Shown piece after piece: positions 5,871 to 14,654 of a stretch of 22,518 bases of DNA. The notes under the pieces were generated by a model. It did not search any database. It saw nothing but the letters and a program-made list of their open reading frames with translations, and was not told where the DNA came from. This DNA comes from a virus, in the IMG/VR virus record IMGVR_UViG_3300017763_000220, positions 1 through 22,518 of that record. One strand, given 5' to 3'. Made by a program: the position numbers and the translations under genes. Every line of letters begins with the position of its first letter. Position 1 is the stretch's first letter.

Positions 5871-6228
5871 GTCAACAGGACTTGACCAGCTTAAAAAGGC
5901 TGCAAACCTCAAACCGATCAAGAGAACAATCACTCTTAGCGACGGAAGTGAGTTTGAGTTTTACGCTTCGCCCTTAACAATGGCTCAGCGAGAGCGAGCA
6001 AACCGTGATTCAAAGTCAGATGACATCAACGTGTTTGCTCTCCACCTGCTGGTGAATAAAGCACAAGACGGAAACGGAACACGTCTATTCGGCCCTGGGG
6101 ACATTGCTCAACTCAAGAACGATGTTCGTGATGAGGACTTGCAAACGTTGATGCTTGCGGTTCTACAAAATCCTGACGAAGAGGAGGACCAAGACATCGA
6201 TCTCAAAAGCACTCGAAAAGGATCTTGA
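5869..6228 (+). CDS. Tail assembly chaperone, gpG-like frame, 119 aa
   Basis: This is the zero-frame product of the tail assembly chaperone pair. It lies between the tail tube and tape measure genes, where lambda has G/T. The protein starts MSTGLDQLKKAANLKPIKRT, then ITLSDGSEFEFYASPLTMAQ, a normal 'v.l.dG....v...t..er' chaperone beginning. It ends in a very acidic run (NPDEEEDQDIDL) and a short KSTRKGS tail at TGA 6226-6228. In the family this short form is the main product. A minority of ribosomes change frame near the end to add a C-terminal domain that binds the tape measure protein. The start ATG has no Shine-Dalgarno site and sits in a 7-bp hairpin. Confidence 0.8.
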   Translation: MSTGLDQLKKAANLKPIKRTITLSDGSEFEFYASPLTMAQRERANRDSKSDDINVFALHLLVNKAQDGNGTRLFGPGDIAQLKNDVRDEDLQTLMLAVLQNPDEEEDQDIDLKSTRKGS

Positions 6229-6400
6229 GCGTGACAACTGGATGATGCTGTCTTTTGGGGTGGCAAAAGAGCTGGGTATGACTATCCAGCAGTTGCACGA
6301 GAATGTCACCCAAGAGGAGCTATTAGGCTGGTCTTGCTACTTCAGTATCTTAAATAAACGCCAGGAGGCAGCATTACAAGCAAGCAAGAGGCGTCGATAG
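6155..6400 (+). CDS. Tail assembly chaperone, frameshifted C-terminal extension (gpT-like)
   Basis: This frame is open from 6152 and is +1 relative to the upstream gene. Its coding-like part begins near 6206. It carries NWMMLSFGVAKELGMTIQQL, then ENVTQEELLGWSCYFSIL and a basic end. The LAKELG...L.E..T.EEL..W..Y pattern fits the gpT/DUF4035-type domain. There is no good independent start: only a TTG at 6155, or an ATG at 6240 without a ribosome site. I therefore read it as the extension of the preceding protein, made by +1 (or -2) frameshifting, giving about 176 residues if the shift is at 6205-6208. The coordinates given are the open frame, not a separate protein. Confidence 0.75.
   Translation: MRFYKILTKRRTKTSISKALEKDLERDNWMMLSFGVAKELGMTIQQLHENVTQEELLGWSCYFSILNKRQEAALQASKRRR
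6182..6228 (+). other. Predicted programmed frameshift region
   Basis: Within the overlap, frame one reads CTC AAA AGC ... CGA AAA GGA TCT TGA. Two sites allow a lysine tRNA to move one base forward and still pair: AAA-A at 6205-6208 and AAA-G at 6217-6220. The stop context TCT-TGA is a third candidate, resembling the CUU-UGA logic of the RF2 shift. A perfect internal AGGAGG at 6182-6187 precedes them; such sites stimulate frameshifting in known cases. Which site is used cannot be decided by reading. Confidence 0.55.
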
Positions 6401-6426
6401 ACTAAATAAAGTAACGGGGAAGGAAA

Positions 6427-9400
6427 GTGGCTGCTTATAACGCTGATATTCGCATTGGCGTAGTAGGCAAGGCCGAACTCAACAACCTGCAGAAGCAGCT
6501 TGATAAGGCTTATGGAACAGTAAATAAAATAAACAAGGCGATGGTCTTCAAAGGCCGGACCCAAACAATCAAGCTAAATACGAAGGGCGCAGCAGCACAA
6601 TTAAGGCAACTCGAAAACCAGCTTAATAAGTTGGGGCGTGTCACCGTAAGAGTCCGCACAAGCGAAGAGAAAGGTAAAGGCAAGTCAGGGAACAGCACTG
6701 TTATTACTAATAATTCCAACCAAGGTCCAGGCGTAGCTTTGGCAGCCCTGAATCGTCAGGTAAGCGTTAAGAGAGAAATGACGGCAGTCACTAAAGCAGA
6801 AACTGCCTCATTGCGAGTTAATGCTCAAATCCGAAGCGAAATTGAGAAAATTGATGAAAAAATTCTAAAAAATAGAGAGGAGCAAGCAAGACTAAATAAA
6901 ACACTTCCTGGGACTCGCGGCCAAAGGAAACTCACAAACAAGGAAAAAGTCGAGCAGCTTGCTGCCGGTGGACAACTAAACAAAAAGCAACTTAAGGAGC
7001 TTGAAGGTCTCAGAGGCAAGGCAGCTACCCTCGGCCCTGCAAAAACAAATAAAAAATACAGAAGGTTTTACAAAGATGTAGAAGATATGAACGAAAAAAT
7101 GGTGAACGGTCACAAAAGACTGGCTGGGATGCAAGCAAAAGCAGAAAATGCCACCCGCGAACATGTTGGAGCAAAAATAAGAGAGGAACAAAAACTTTTA
7201 GCTCGCAGGACTCAACTGCAAAATCGGGGCAATGCTGCAGAAATAGCAGGGGCCAACAAAGTAACAGAGGCACACAAGCAAGAACTTAGAGAACGACAAG
7301 CTGCCTTCGACGAATTTCACAGGAAGAAGATGTACCGTAATAACCAAATTTTGAAGCGCGATGCCTTAAGAGCTAAAAAGGCGAGAGGTCAAAATTTTCA
7401 AAAAGGCGCAATTGGAGCAGGCGGTGTCGCAGCCTCTTCCGCACTTAGTGCGATTCCCGGTCTAAGTGGCGCATCCACTGGAGCTACTGTCGGATTTTTT
7501 ACCGGTGGTGTGCCAGGCGCGATCGGTGGCGCATTAGCTGGCGGTGCTGTTGAGGGGGTTGCAGCATTAGCCGCACTAGGCAAGGAGGCTGCGGTCACCC
7601 GCGCCGAGTTTGACAAGCTTCAAATATCACTGGAGTTAGCGGCAGGCGACGACTTTGGAAAGTCGGTAAAGGCAATTCAAAAAGTTGTCGATGACTTCAA
7701 TGCACCTCTTGTCGATACAACAGAACAGTTCACCAAACTGTATGCCTCAGCCCAAGGTTCAGGCATAACATTTAAAGAGTTGGAAACCCTATTCGTAGGT
7801 TTATCTGCAGCAAATAAAGCCTACGCAGGTGACGCAGAAGACCTGAACGGAATACTTAGAGCCTTTACCCAAATCATATCTAAGGGTACCGTTCAGAGTG
7901 AAGAATTGAAGGGGCAAGTCGGTGAACGTCTTCCAGGTGCCTTTAAGAAAGCCGCTGACTCACTGGGATTAACGACCGCTCAGTTACAAAAAGCTCTTGA
8001 AGACGGCGATGTTAATAGTGCTGACTTTGTCAAGAAGTTTGGCAAATACATGCTGCAATACGAGGATGACGCAAAGACTATTGCCAAGTCACCTGCTGAA
8101 GCAGGAGCGCGGCTGAAGACAGCGATAGATAAATTGCTAGTGAGTTTAGGACCAGTGTTTGCTTCCATGGGCTCAGCCTTCCAAGACTTTGCAACGTCTG
8201 CGATTAACTCTCTAATACCGCTAGCAAAGTTCTTAAATACTATGTTTGCTAAGATTAGCGAGGCTCCTATTGCAATAGCAAAAGCGCAGAGAGATAGTGC
8301 TTTAAGAAAATATAGAGAATCAGATAGTACTAGATGGAATCATGAAGGGCGAAAGAAAAACTTAGACAGAGCAGTATCAAACTTAAACACCAAATTAGCT
8401 GAAAGGGATGCACTAGAAGCTGCATTGGAGCGTCGAGCCAAACGAATGACAGAAAATGACGTAACAACAGTTCTTGATGAGGAAGACAAAACCAAAGGAG
8501 GCGCTGGCGGTCCTAAACCCGCCAAACCACAAGACACGGTTGCGGAAACCCGTTTGCAGATTGATCACCAAAGAACACTTTTAGGTATTGAGCGAGAAAA
8601 GTTTGACCTGATTGGACAGGAGTCGAGCCTGCAACAAATTACCTTACAACGCGAAGCAGCGAAGTCTCAGTTAAATGTTGATCTTCTTAAAATCCAACAA
8701 CAAAATCTAACTGCACAAAGCAAAGTCGAACAGACCGTGCTCCGCCAACTGCAACATCAAACGGAAATGCAAGGACTGGCTAATCAAGAGCAGCAATTAA
8801 TTGTGGATCGAACCAAGGCTTTTGAGGAGCAAGTCGAAGGTTTAGAACGTGCCTTTGCTCTAGAAAGCGCAACCACCGAAGAAAAACGCCGACAGGTTGA
8901 GCTGGAACACGCACTGGCGGATGTTAAAAATGATGATGCTTTAAGTGACGATCAGAAAGCCACGCTTAACAGGTTACTTAATGACCGCAAAGAGCTAGCC
9001 GACCGAAACGCAGATCCAATCTTCCAGTACATGAACCAACTGGAACAGAGCATCAACGATACCCGTGGACAGATTGCATCACTAGCTCAGACGATTGAGT
9101 CAGAGCTTGCGACAGCAATGAGTAGCGCCGTCACTGGATTAATCGATGGGACAAGCACGGTGGAAGAAGCAATGAGTTCAATGCTCAAAAATATCGGACA
9201 GGCGTTTATCGATATGGCGACAAGGATATTGGCGCAGAAGGCAATATTTGCAATTTTGAGTGCCTTTGGGGGTGGTGGCGGTGGCGGTGGTTTTAATAAT
9301 CCAAACGATTTTAACAGCATTATTCAGTTGCCTAAGTATGCGTTAGGTGGACCAGTGACGGCTAAGAAGCCTTACATCGTGGGCGAAACCGGACCAGAAC

Positions 9401-9798
9401 TTTTCATTCCTTCAGAAGCAGGTCGAATCGGAACCAACGGAATGTTTGACGCAGCTACTGGAGCACTTGGTTCCGGTAATGCAACCACCAGTTCTGAGGG
9501 AGGCGATGACGGATTTGCAGAAAGTGCCTTTAGCGCGGCTGCTGGTGCATTGATAAGCACCACAAATAATCGTGAGTCTTCGAGGGTGGTCGAGATGCAA
9601 ATGGCACAAGTGGCGGCAATTGAAAATCCAGAACCTATTGATGTGAGGTTCCAAAGCACAGTCATCAACAACACCAGCTACGTCTCAGTTGAGGAGTTCC
9701 AAACCGGACTGGCTCAAACAGCTAACCGTGCAAGGTCAATGACCCTTAAAGACCTCCGACAGAAACCAGCAACCCGCCGTAGTACAGGAGTCGCCTAA
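6427..9798 (+). CDS. Tape measure protein, 1123 aa
   Basis: A GTG start at 6427 has GGGGA six bases and AAGGA two bases upstream. The protein sets tail length and helps DNA ejection. The N-terminal 320 residues are a basic, helical, coiled-coil-rich region. A hydrophobic glycine/alanine stretch occupies about 328-388. The conserved tape-measure domain follows over about 390-575, with LVDTTEQFTKLYASAQGSG, LNGILRAFTQIISKG and EELKGQVGERLPGAF. A second coiled-coil region spans about 705-900, and a run of eight glycines lies near 950. The end has GGPVTAKKPYIVGETGPELF at about 974, the common tape-measure C-terminal motif. If the usual 0.15 nm per residue holds, the tail would be about 170 nm long (inference). 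The TAA overlaps the next ATG by one base. Confidence 0.93.
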   Translation: MAAYNADIRIGVVGKAELNNLQKQLDKAYGTVNKINKAMVFKGRTQTIKLNTKGAAAQLRQLENQLNKLGRVTVRVRTSEEKGKGKSGNSTVITNNSNQGPGVALAALNRQVSVKREMTAVTKAETASLRVNAQIRSEIEKIDEKILKNREEQARLNKTLPGTRGQRKLTNKEKVEQLAAGGQLNKKQLKELEGLRGKAATLGPAKTNKKYRRFYKDVEDMNEKMVNGHKRLAGMQAKAENATREHVGAKIREEQKLLARRTQLQNRGNAAEIAGANKVTEAHKQELRERQAAFDEFHRKKMYRNNQILKRDALRAKKARGQNFQKGAIGAGGVAASSALSAIPGLSGASTGATVGFFTGGVPGAIGGALAGGAVEGVAALAALGKEAAVTRAEFDKLQISLELAAGDDFGKSVKAIQKVVDDFNAPLVDTTEQFTKLYASAQGSGITFKELETLFVGLSAANKAYAGDAEDLNGILRAFTQIISKGTVQSEELKGQVGERLPGAFKKAADSLGLTTAQLQKALEDGDVNSADFVKKFGKYMLQYEDDAKTIAKSPAEAGARLKTAIDKLLVSLGPVFASMGSAFQDFATSAINSLIPLAKFLNTMFAKISEAPIAIAKAQRDSALRKYRESDSTRWNHEGRKKNLDRAVSNLNTKLAERDALEAALERRAKRMTENDVTTVLDEEDKTKGGAGGPKPAKPQDTVAETRLQIDHQRTLLGIEREKFDLIGQESSLQQITLQREAAKSQLNVDLLKIQQQNLTAQSKVEQTVLRQLQHQTEMQGLANQEQQLIVDRTKAFEEQVEGLERAFALESATTEEKRRQVELEHALADVKNDDALSDDQKATLNRLLNDRKELADRNADPIFQYMNQLEQSINDTRGQIASLAQTIESELATAMSSAVTGLIDGTSTVEEAMSSMLKNIGQAFIDMATRILAQKAIFAILSAFGGGGGGGGFNNPNDFNSIIQLPKYALGGPVTAKKPYIVGETGPELFIPSEAGRIGTNGMFDAATGALGSGNATTSSEGGDDGFAESAFSAAAGALISTTNNRESSRVVEMQMAQVAAIENPEPIDVRFQSTVINNTSYVSVEEFQTGLAQTANRARSMTLKDLRQKPATRRSTGVA

Positions 9799-10247
9799 TG
9801 ACAGTCGCTATCGGAACCTATGTCGAGATAGGAACGGAGTATTACTTCCAGAATTTTCACCACGCTCAAAAACGTGGATTCAACGGCTATGCCTACGACT
9901 TTGCGGGCTTTGGCTACACCGGCACAACAGTCGATTTAGAAGGAGCAAACGTGGATGCTCAACTGGTTTTTGCAAACAATGAAATATCCATGGCGATAGC
10001 AAAAACTCATGCTGACCTCCGATCAATAGTCAAGGTTCATACGGTGGTTTTGTCAGCAAGCTTGGGAGAAACGGCGGACTTCACAACCGACATATTCATG
10101 ATGACGGGATTTAGTAATGACTTATCTAGGATCGCTTTTAGGCTTTCAAGCCCGTTAGATGCAATTACTGCGGATGTTCCCAGACGTAGACTATCTGCAA
10201 AGATTGTCGGCGCTTTGCCGTCAACTGGATCTGTGAATCTGCTGTAA
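9798..10247 (+). CDS. Minor tail protein (distal tail hub component), 149 aa
   Basis: Starts with an ATG that shares its A with the tape measure stop, with AGGAG seven bases upstream. The sequence is beta-rich: TVDLEGANVDAQLVFANNEI, then VHTVVLSASLG. It ends SSPLDAITADVPRRRLSAKI. The 'l.sPld....vPrr.l' ending is seen in minor tail proteins placed before J-like tip proteins (gpL/DUF1833-like). That family assignment is tentative and the iron-sulfur cysteines of lambda gpL are absent here. Its position between tape measure and tip protein supports a ring at the distal end of the tail. Confidence 0.55.
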   Translation: MTVAIGTYVEIGTEYYFQNFHHAQKRGFNGYAYDFAGFGYTGTTVDLEGANVDAQLVFANNEISMAIAKTHADLRSIVKVHTVVLSASLGETADFTTDIFMMTGFSNDLSRIAFRLSSPLDAITADVPRRRLSAKIVGALPSTGSVNLL

Positions 10248-13200
10248 TGCTTGATCCGAAAGCCCGTCGAGTATTACTTCCTCAAGACAGAGAGATAATT
10301 GCCCTTACCGGCATGACAGAGGAGCAATACATACAGTTTTTGGACTATTGCGCTGTAAAGAACAGGTTTGAACCTGGCGAGATCGTTGCGTTAGAGCCGT
10401 TTACGATCATCATGATCAACTTGGCTATCGGTCTACTCCTGACCGGTGCATCGATGCTGCTGGCTCCAAAGCCCCAAGAGCCAAAGACTACAAGCCTTGA
10501 CGAAGAAAAAATTGACGGGCAGGACATTGTTCGGAAAGATCGTTTTGCCCCAAAGTCAGGCTTCGACTCTATTCAAAACGTAGTCAACCTAGGGAGCGTC
10601 ATTCCGATTGTTTATGCCAAGCGGGAGACGATCAGTGGTAATCAATACGGTGGGATTCGGATCAACACGAATATGATCTGGTCTCAATTGCAATCAATTG
10701 GGGGCGGTCAGTTTTTCCGAGGCATTTTTATGGTCGGAGAAGCCTCAAACGTACCCACCGTGCCAGAAGGCCCGATAGTTGATTTTGCTCAGACAGCACT
10801 GGGGAATAACACGCTAGCGAGTTACTACTTAACACCAGATCAAACGGCAGGTCGAGCAACTATTTACTACTCACCAGGGAATGGCCGAATTGAAGGTGGA
10901 AGAAACGGAAACTACTACCAGTTAGGCGTTGTGCCTGAATTTGATCCAGGCAACAAGGAAGAAAACACCCCCACAGCCGGTGCAGATGTTTACTGCATAG
11001 AAAGCAATTCAGAAACGCCCACACCTGCTTTTTGTCAGGCAATTATTCCAAGTAACCAATCAACATTCGGAGTTTACGGATTTTGTGCGAACAGGTTTGC
11101 GTTTAAATTAGGTGAACGGTTTGAGGCGTTAACGCAGTGGCAGTCCCGCGCCGATGGTGAGTATGAGCGACAAGACAGTAATCAAAAAGTTTGCCAAAAC
11201 CTCAAAGAGCGCGACCAGTTTGCATGTCGTGCAGGCTTTACAGATTTAGATCGTGAAGACTTTACAGGTCCATCAGACGAACTTGAAACAGTAGAGCCAG
11301 GTGATACATTAACTTATTCAATATTTGCTTCAAGCGATCTCGATCATGTTTTTACTGCGAGTGGAAGCAGTAGCGGAGGTGAAGATCCTAGTGAAATAAA
11401 CTGTAAAGATGTAGCAACAACGATTGCCAGCCTGCAGCGAGGTTATGACGAAAGAATAAACGTAGGAGACCTATACCGAGCGGGGAGTGCATTAGTCATC
11501 TGCACGTCAAGGTCTGCAGTACCTTTTAAAAGCGATGCTGACGTACAAAGCGCAGGCAGTGGGACATCAGTAACTCATCAATTTAAAGTATTAGAAGGTG
11601 GTCAAATCCACGTATGGCAATCAAGCACCTTACAAAATGGGCCTAATGAGGTCAATGGTAGGACAGCCACAGAATCAAGCCATCTATTACAAACGGCAAT
11701 TGCTTCTTTTTCCTTAGAAAGACCAGCCAGGACTATCGAAATTGGCTTTAAGTCTGTGTTAGGGCTTAAAAGTTCTGGCATTGCAAACTTTAATTCTTTG
11801 ACAATCCCAAGCAATTATTCAGGAGAATACGACCAGTATCAGGAGTATGTCGATTCGGAGTTTTGTGGTGGCCAAGAGGATGGGGATGACCCAGAAGATG
11901 ACTCGTACCGTAAAGAAATTTTAGCGGGCAAATATTCAAGTACAGATGATCGATATAGCTTTTTTCTCATTCAATATTTAGATTCAGATGAGGATAGTTA
12001 TGTAACTGTAGACAGGGTTTTTGGGATCCGAAGCCAAACAAGCCAACCTGTCTATAACTATTTACGGATTCGTTTTCCGGATAGTCAAAGACGCGAGATG
12101 AGATTTATCCCAGTGTCCGGTTGGGAGATACGGAATTCTATCGGTGGAGCGGCATCAGACCTGTGCATCCTAGATCCGCATATAGAGGAAAAAATTACAA
12201 TAACAACCAGTGATGGTGCTAGTTTTATATTCAATGGAATCGACGGGCTAGCTAGGACATCTCAGAGCCTAGGTATTAACGCTTTTGGCAACCTAAATTC
12301 CGGTAAAACATCAGAGATTACTAGCACAGTCGTTGAAGACGCAGGTAGTGGATATCCACCAAATTTAGTTAATAGAGGTGATATTTCCTTGGTCGAACAT
12401 GCGACAGGCACGACTACAGGAAGGCAAGCAAAATGTCGCATTTCTACTAATGCCGGTGGTACTATAACGACAAGCCCGATTACAAGATCAGGAGAAGATT
12501 ATAGCGTTGATGATCTCTTAACAGTTAGCACAAGCGACTTGGGATTTAATAATTTACCTGTAAGTGATCCAAAGTCAAACCCCTTTACCGGTACTGCTGT
12601 AAAGATCCGTGTTACCGCTGTTGCGGGTTCATCTCGAAATCCTATCGGTACTGCTGAAGAAGATGATGGAAGTTATTACGTGGATGCCTTTGCGCGTGTT
12701 GCAGAAGCTTTTTGGTATAGCGAAGTCACCAATACTGCAAACCAACCAGAAAACTCAATTAGCTATGTCAACATTATTGATGACAATGAAACGACCCCTG
12801 AGTACGAAGGTGTGGCCATTCTCGGCTTAAATATTCGTAGCACTAAAGAAATTTCCAGTCTGAATCAAGTCAGTGTTTATATCGAACGGGGTGTAATTGA
12901 TTCCCATTTATTTCCTGATGTATTTACAGACCTCCTAACCAATTCTGTCTACGGCGTTGGTGGGTACTTTGATCGAGCACAAATCGATACAGATTCTTTT
13001 TCGTCTGCAGCAACTTACACCAATGATCGTAAATACTTTTTTGATGGCGCGATAAGTGAAAAGATAAATTTAAGAAGCTGGGCTTCTGACATGGCCAGCA
13101 ATTTTTTACTAGATCTCGGAATTAGTGGAGGAAGATTCACCCTTTCACCAGTTGTCAACTTTACTGGACCAGAGACCGTTACTGCACTAATGACTGCAGG

Positions 13201-13891
13201 CAACATCATCGAAGGAAGTTTTGAAGCTAATTACTTCGACACAAAGGATCGTCTACTGCCTCGCGTGTCAGTTAAGTGGCGCGAAGAACGGCGAAACTTA
13301 AGCATTGTTGACCGTGGATTGTTCCCACAAATACGTGAGGTATTAGTCACCCGTACTGATGCTGGAGACGTAGCGCCGACAGAACAGATTGATATGAGCG
13401 CATTTTGCACAAATGAAAATCATGCAATCGATCGTGCGAAGTGGCTTAGCCAACAGCGCAAATACATCACACACTCGATTCGATTTAAAACTATACCTAA
13501 TGAGGCTGCGTTTCAGGTAGGGAGTGTGATCAAGGTAGCCATCGAGACCATCACTTACCAGCCAGCCACAAACGGCGCGATCAACGAAACCGGTGTAATT
13601 ACATCTTGGGAATATCTCCCTGACGGCATCCACACCGTTTTGCTTTGGAATGGCATTGAACTACAAGAAAAAGAAATAACAGTAGAAAATCAGAAAACAA
13701 ATGATGCCGTATCTAGTGTTTTTTGTTTAAAAAGTAGCGATAGCAAGGCAGAGGGCTACAAGGTGCAAAGCGTTGCATTTGACGAAGATGGCAACATTGA
13801 CGTAACGGCTATCTACTGGCCGTTAGATGAAAATGATCACAGTATGCTGAAGTCAGATTTTGCCGACAATTTCTTCACCATAGAACGCTGA
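10247..13891 (+). CDS. Tail tip protein, J-like (phage-tail hub / host specificity), 1214 aa
   Basis: The ATG shares its A with the preceding stop. Residues about 52-72 (FTIIMINLAIGLLLTGASML) are a strong hydrophobic segment followed by LAPKP, as in gpI-like or J-type N-termini. Residues 109-140 carry VVNLGSVIPIVYAKRETISG, the 'GS.vPivYGr..vgg' motif of J-like proteins. Much of residues 240-680 is unrecognised and cysteine-containing. Residues about 690-785 hold a repeat-like module (VVEDAGSGYPPNLVNRGDIS and ITRSGEDYSVDDLLTVSTSD) that I recall as a decoration in cyanophage proteins. From about 870 to 1110 (SVYGVGGYFDRAQID, LPRVSVKWREERRN) lies the baseplate-hub-like phage-tail_3 region. The protein should form the central tip opened on adsorption. 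The TGA overlaps the next ATG. Confidence 0.82.
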   Translation: MLDPKARRVLLPQDREIIALTGMTEEQYIQFLDYCAVKNRFEPGEIVALEPFTIIMINLAIGLLLTGASMLLAPKPQEPKTTSLDEEKIDGQDIVRKDRFAPKSGFDSIQNVVNLGSVIPIVYAKRETISGNQYGGIRINTNMIWSQLQSIGGGQFFRGIFMVGEASNVPTVPEGPIVDFAQTALGNNTLASYYLTPDQTAGRATIYYSPGNGRIEGGRNGNYYQLGVVPEFDPGNKEENTPTAGADVYCIESNSETPTPAFCQAIIPSNQSTFGVYGFCANRFAFKLGERFEALTQWQSRADGEYERQDSNQKVCQNLKERDQFACRAGFTDLDREDFTGPSDELETVEPGDTLTYSIFASSDLDHVFTASGSSSGGEDPSEINCKDVATTIASLQRGYDERINVGDLYRAGSALVICTSRSAVPFKSDADVQSAGSGTSVTHQFKVLEGGQIHVWQSSTLQNGPNEVNGRTATESSHLLQTAIASFSLERPARTIEIGFKSVLGLKSSGIANFNSLTIPSNYSGEYDQYQEYVDSEFCGGQEDGDDPEDDSYRKEILAGKYSSTDDRYSFFLIQYLDSDEDSYVTVDRVFGIRSQTSQPVYNYLRIRFPDSQRREMRFIPVSGWEIRNSIGGAASDLCILDPHIEEKITITTSDGASFIFNGIDGLARTSQSLGINAFGNLNSGKTSEITSTVVEDAGSGYPPNLVNRGDISLVEHATGTTTGRQAKCRISTNAGGTITTSPITRSGEDYSVDDLLTVSTSDLGFNNLPVSDPKSNPFTGTAVKIRVTAVAGSSRNPIGTAEEDDGSYYVDAFARVAEAFWYSEVTNTANQPENSISYVNIIDDNETTPEYEGVAILGLNIRSTKEISSLNQVSVYIERGVIDSHLFPDVFTDLLTNSVYGVGGYFDRAQIDTDSFSSAATYTNDRKYFFDGAISEKINLRSWASDMASNFLLDLGISGGRFTLSPVVNFTGPETVTALMTAGNIIEGSFEANYFDTKDRLLPRVSVKWREERRNLSIVDRGLFPQIREVLVTRTDAGDVAPTEQIDMSAFCTNENHAIDRAKWLSQQRKYITHSIRFKTIPNEAAFQVGSVIKVAIETITYQPATNGAINETGVITSWEYLPDGIHTVLLWNGIELQEKEITVENQKTNDAVSSVFCLKSSDSKAEGYKVQSVAFDEDGNIDVTAIYWPLDENDHSMLKSDFADNFFTIER

Positions 13892-14262
13892 TGGCAACTG
13901 CTTTTCCAACAATTTCACCCACCAGTCGAAGGTACACACCAGGGGAGTTCCCCACCAAAAGATTTAGTGCAATCAACGGTGCAGGGGTTACACGTTTGTT
14001 TGGTGATAAGGCATTCAATGCTGAACTCGACTGCGACTTCATACTTACTGATTTACAGCTAACCGAACTATTGAACTGCTATACAGACGCGAAAGGAGGA
14101 AACGACAGCTTAATTCTTCCGACTGCAATATTTAGCGGTATGGATTCTTCTGCATTCCCGAACTACCTAAGCTGGAGGTGGGCAGAGACACCATCAATCG
14201 AAACTGTCCAAGGCGGCCTATCCAAGGTTTCCGTCAGATTGATCGCAACCTTGGAGGTTTAA
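13891..14262 (+). CDS. Tail-associated structural protein, 123 aa
   Basis: The ATG shares its A with the tip protein's TGA. The protein begins FPTISPTSRRYTPGEFPTKR, continues NGAGVTRLFGDKAFNAELDC, and ends SIETVQGGLSKVSVRLIATL. The 'fP...Pt.R.ytPG.fp....' opening is one I recall from conserved uncharacterised proteins in cyanophage tail modules. No enzymatic motif is visible. Tight coupling to the tip gene, with one virion-type gene directly behind, makes a minor tail or tip component likely. The precise role is unknown. Confidence 0.6.
   Translation: MATAFPTISPTSRRYTPGEFPTKRFSAINGAGVTRLFGDKAFNAELDCDFILTDLQLTELLNCYTDAKGGNDSLILPTAIFSGMDSSAFPNYLSWRWAETPSIETVQGGLSKVSVRLIATLEV
14253..14257 (+). 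promoter_or_regulatory. Ribosome binding site (GGAGG) before the second tail-tube-like gene
   Basis: GGAGG seven bases before the ATG at 14265 selects that start over the longer frame from 14178. It is one of the strongest ribosome sites in the window, suggesting substantial expression of this protein. Confidence 0.8.
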
Positions 14263-14264
14263 AA

Positions 14265-14654
14265 ATGGGAGTTCTTACAGGTTCAGACGGGCAACTGAAA
14301 CATAACAATGCTGTTGTCGCCAAGTGCCGAAATTGGTCTCTCACTATCAGCAGAAACAGTGTTGAGACCACCAGTCTTGGAGCGGCAGATCGGAGTTATA
14401 CCCCCGGTGTCAAAGGTGCAACAGGAAGTGCATCACTCTTCTATGACCCCGAGGACAGCACCACCACCGGCTTCTTAAACACGATCATGTCCGATACCAG
14501 CCAAGCGGTCGAATTTGTGCTGGACAAAATTAATGGTCAGAAGGTAGGTGGTTCTGGTTTTATCACCTCCATTACACCAAGTGTGTCTGTGGGAGAAGCG
14601 CAAGCCTGTGAAATTGCGTTTCAACTCAGTGGAACCCTTGACATGAATTTCTGA
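14265..14654 (+). CDS. Tail tube-like protein, 129 aa
   Basis: The start is fixed by GGAGG at 14253-14257. Residues 24-38 (NWSLTISRNSVETTS) match the signature of the major tail tube protein at 5024 (FELSLERDQLETTSL), with the same W/F-x-L-x-[IL]-x-x-[DN]-x-[VL]-[ED]-T spacing. GATGSASLFYD and SGFITSITPSVSVGEAQAC then follow, again as in tail tubes. It is a minimal single-domain version, without the inserted domain of the major protein. Since the main tube gene is present upstream, this copy probably forms a terminal or transitional ring near the tail tip. That role is inference; the family match is convincing. The last A of its TGA begins the next gene. Confidence 0.7.
   Translation: MGVLTGSDGQLKHNNAVVAKCRNWSLTISRNSVETTSLGAADRSYTPGVKGATGSASLFYDPEDSTTTGFLNTIMSDTSQAVEFVLDKINGQKVGGSGFITSITPSVSVGEAQACEIAFQLSGTLDMNF

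Noticed and set aside
9268-9294. Run of glycine codons in the tape measure gene, as a possible assembly error
   Set aside because: The frame stays open with normal coding on both sides, and Gly-rich hinges near the C-terminus of tape measures are common.
9372-9674. 100-codon minus-strand frame in the tape measure gene
   Set aside because: Shadow of a clearly coding plus strand; no independent signals.
14178-14264. N-terminal extension of the 129-aa tail-tube-like protein
   Set aside because: Overlaps the previous gene by 85 bases, while the ATG at 14265 has a perfect GGAGG.
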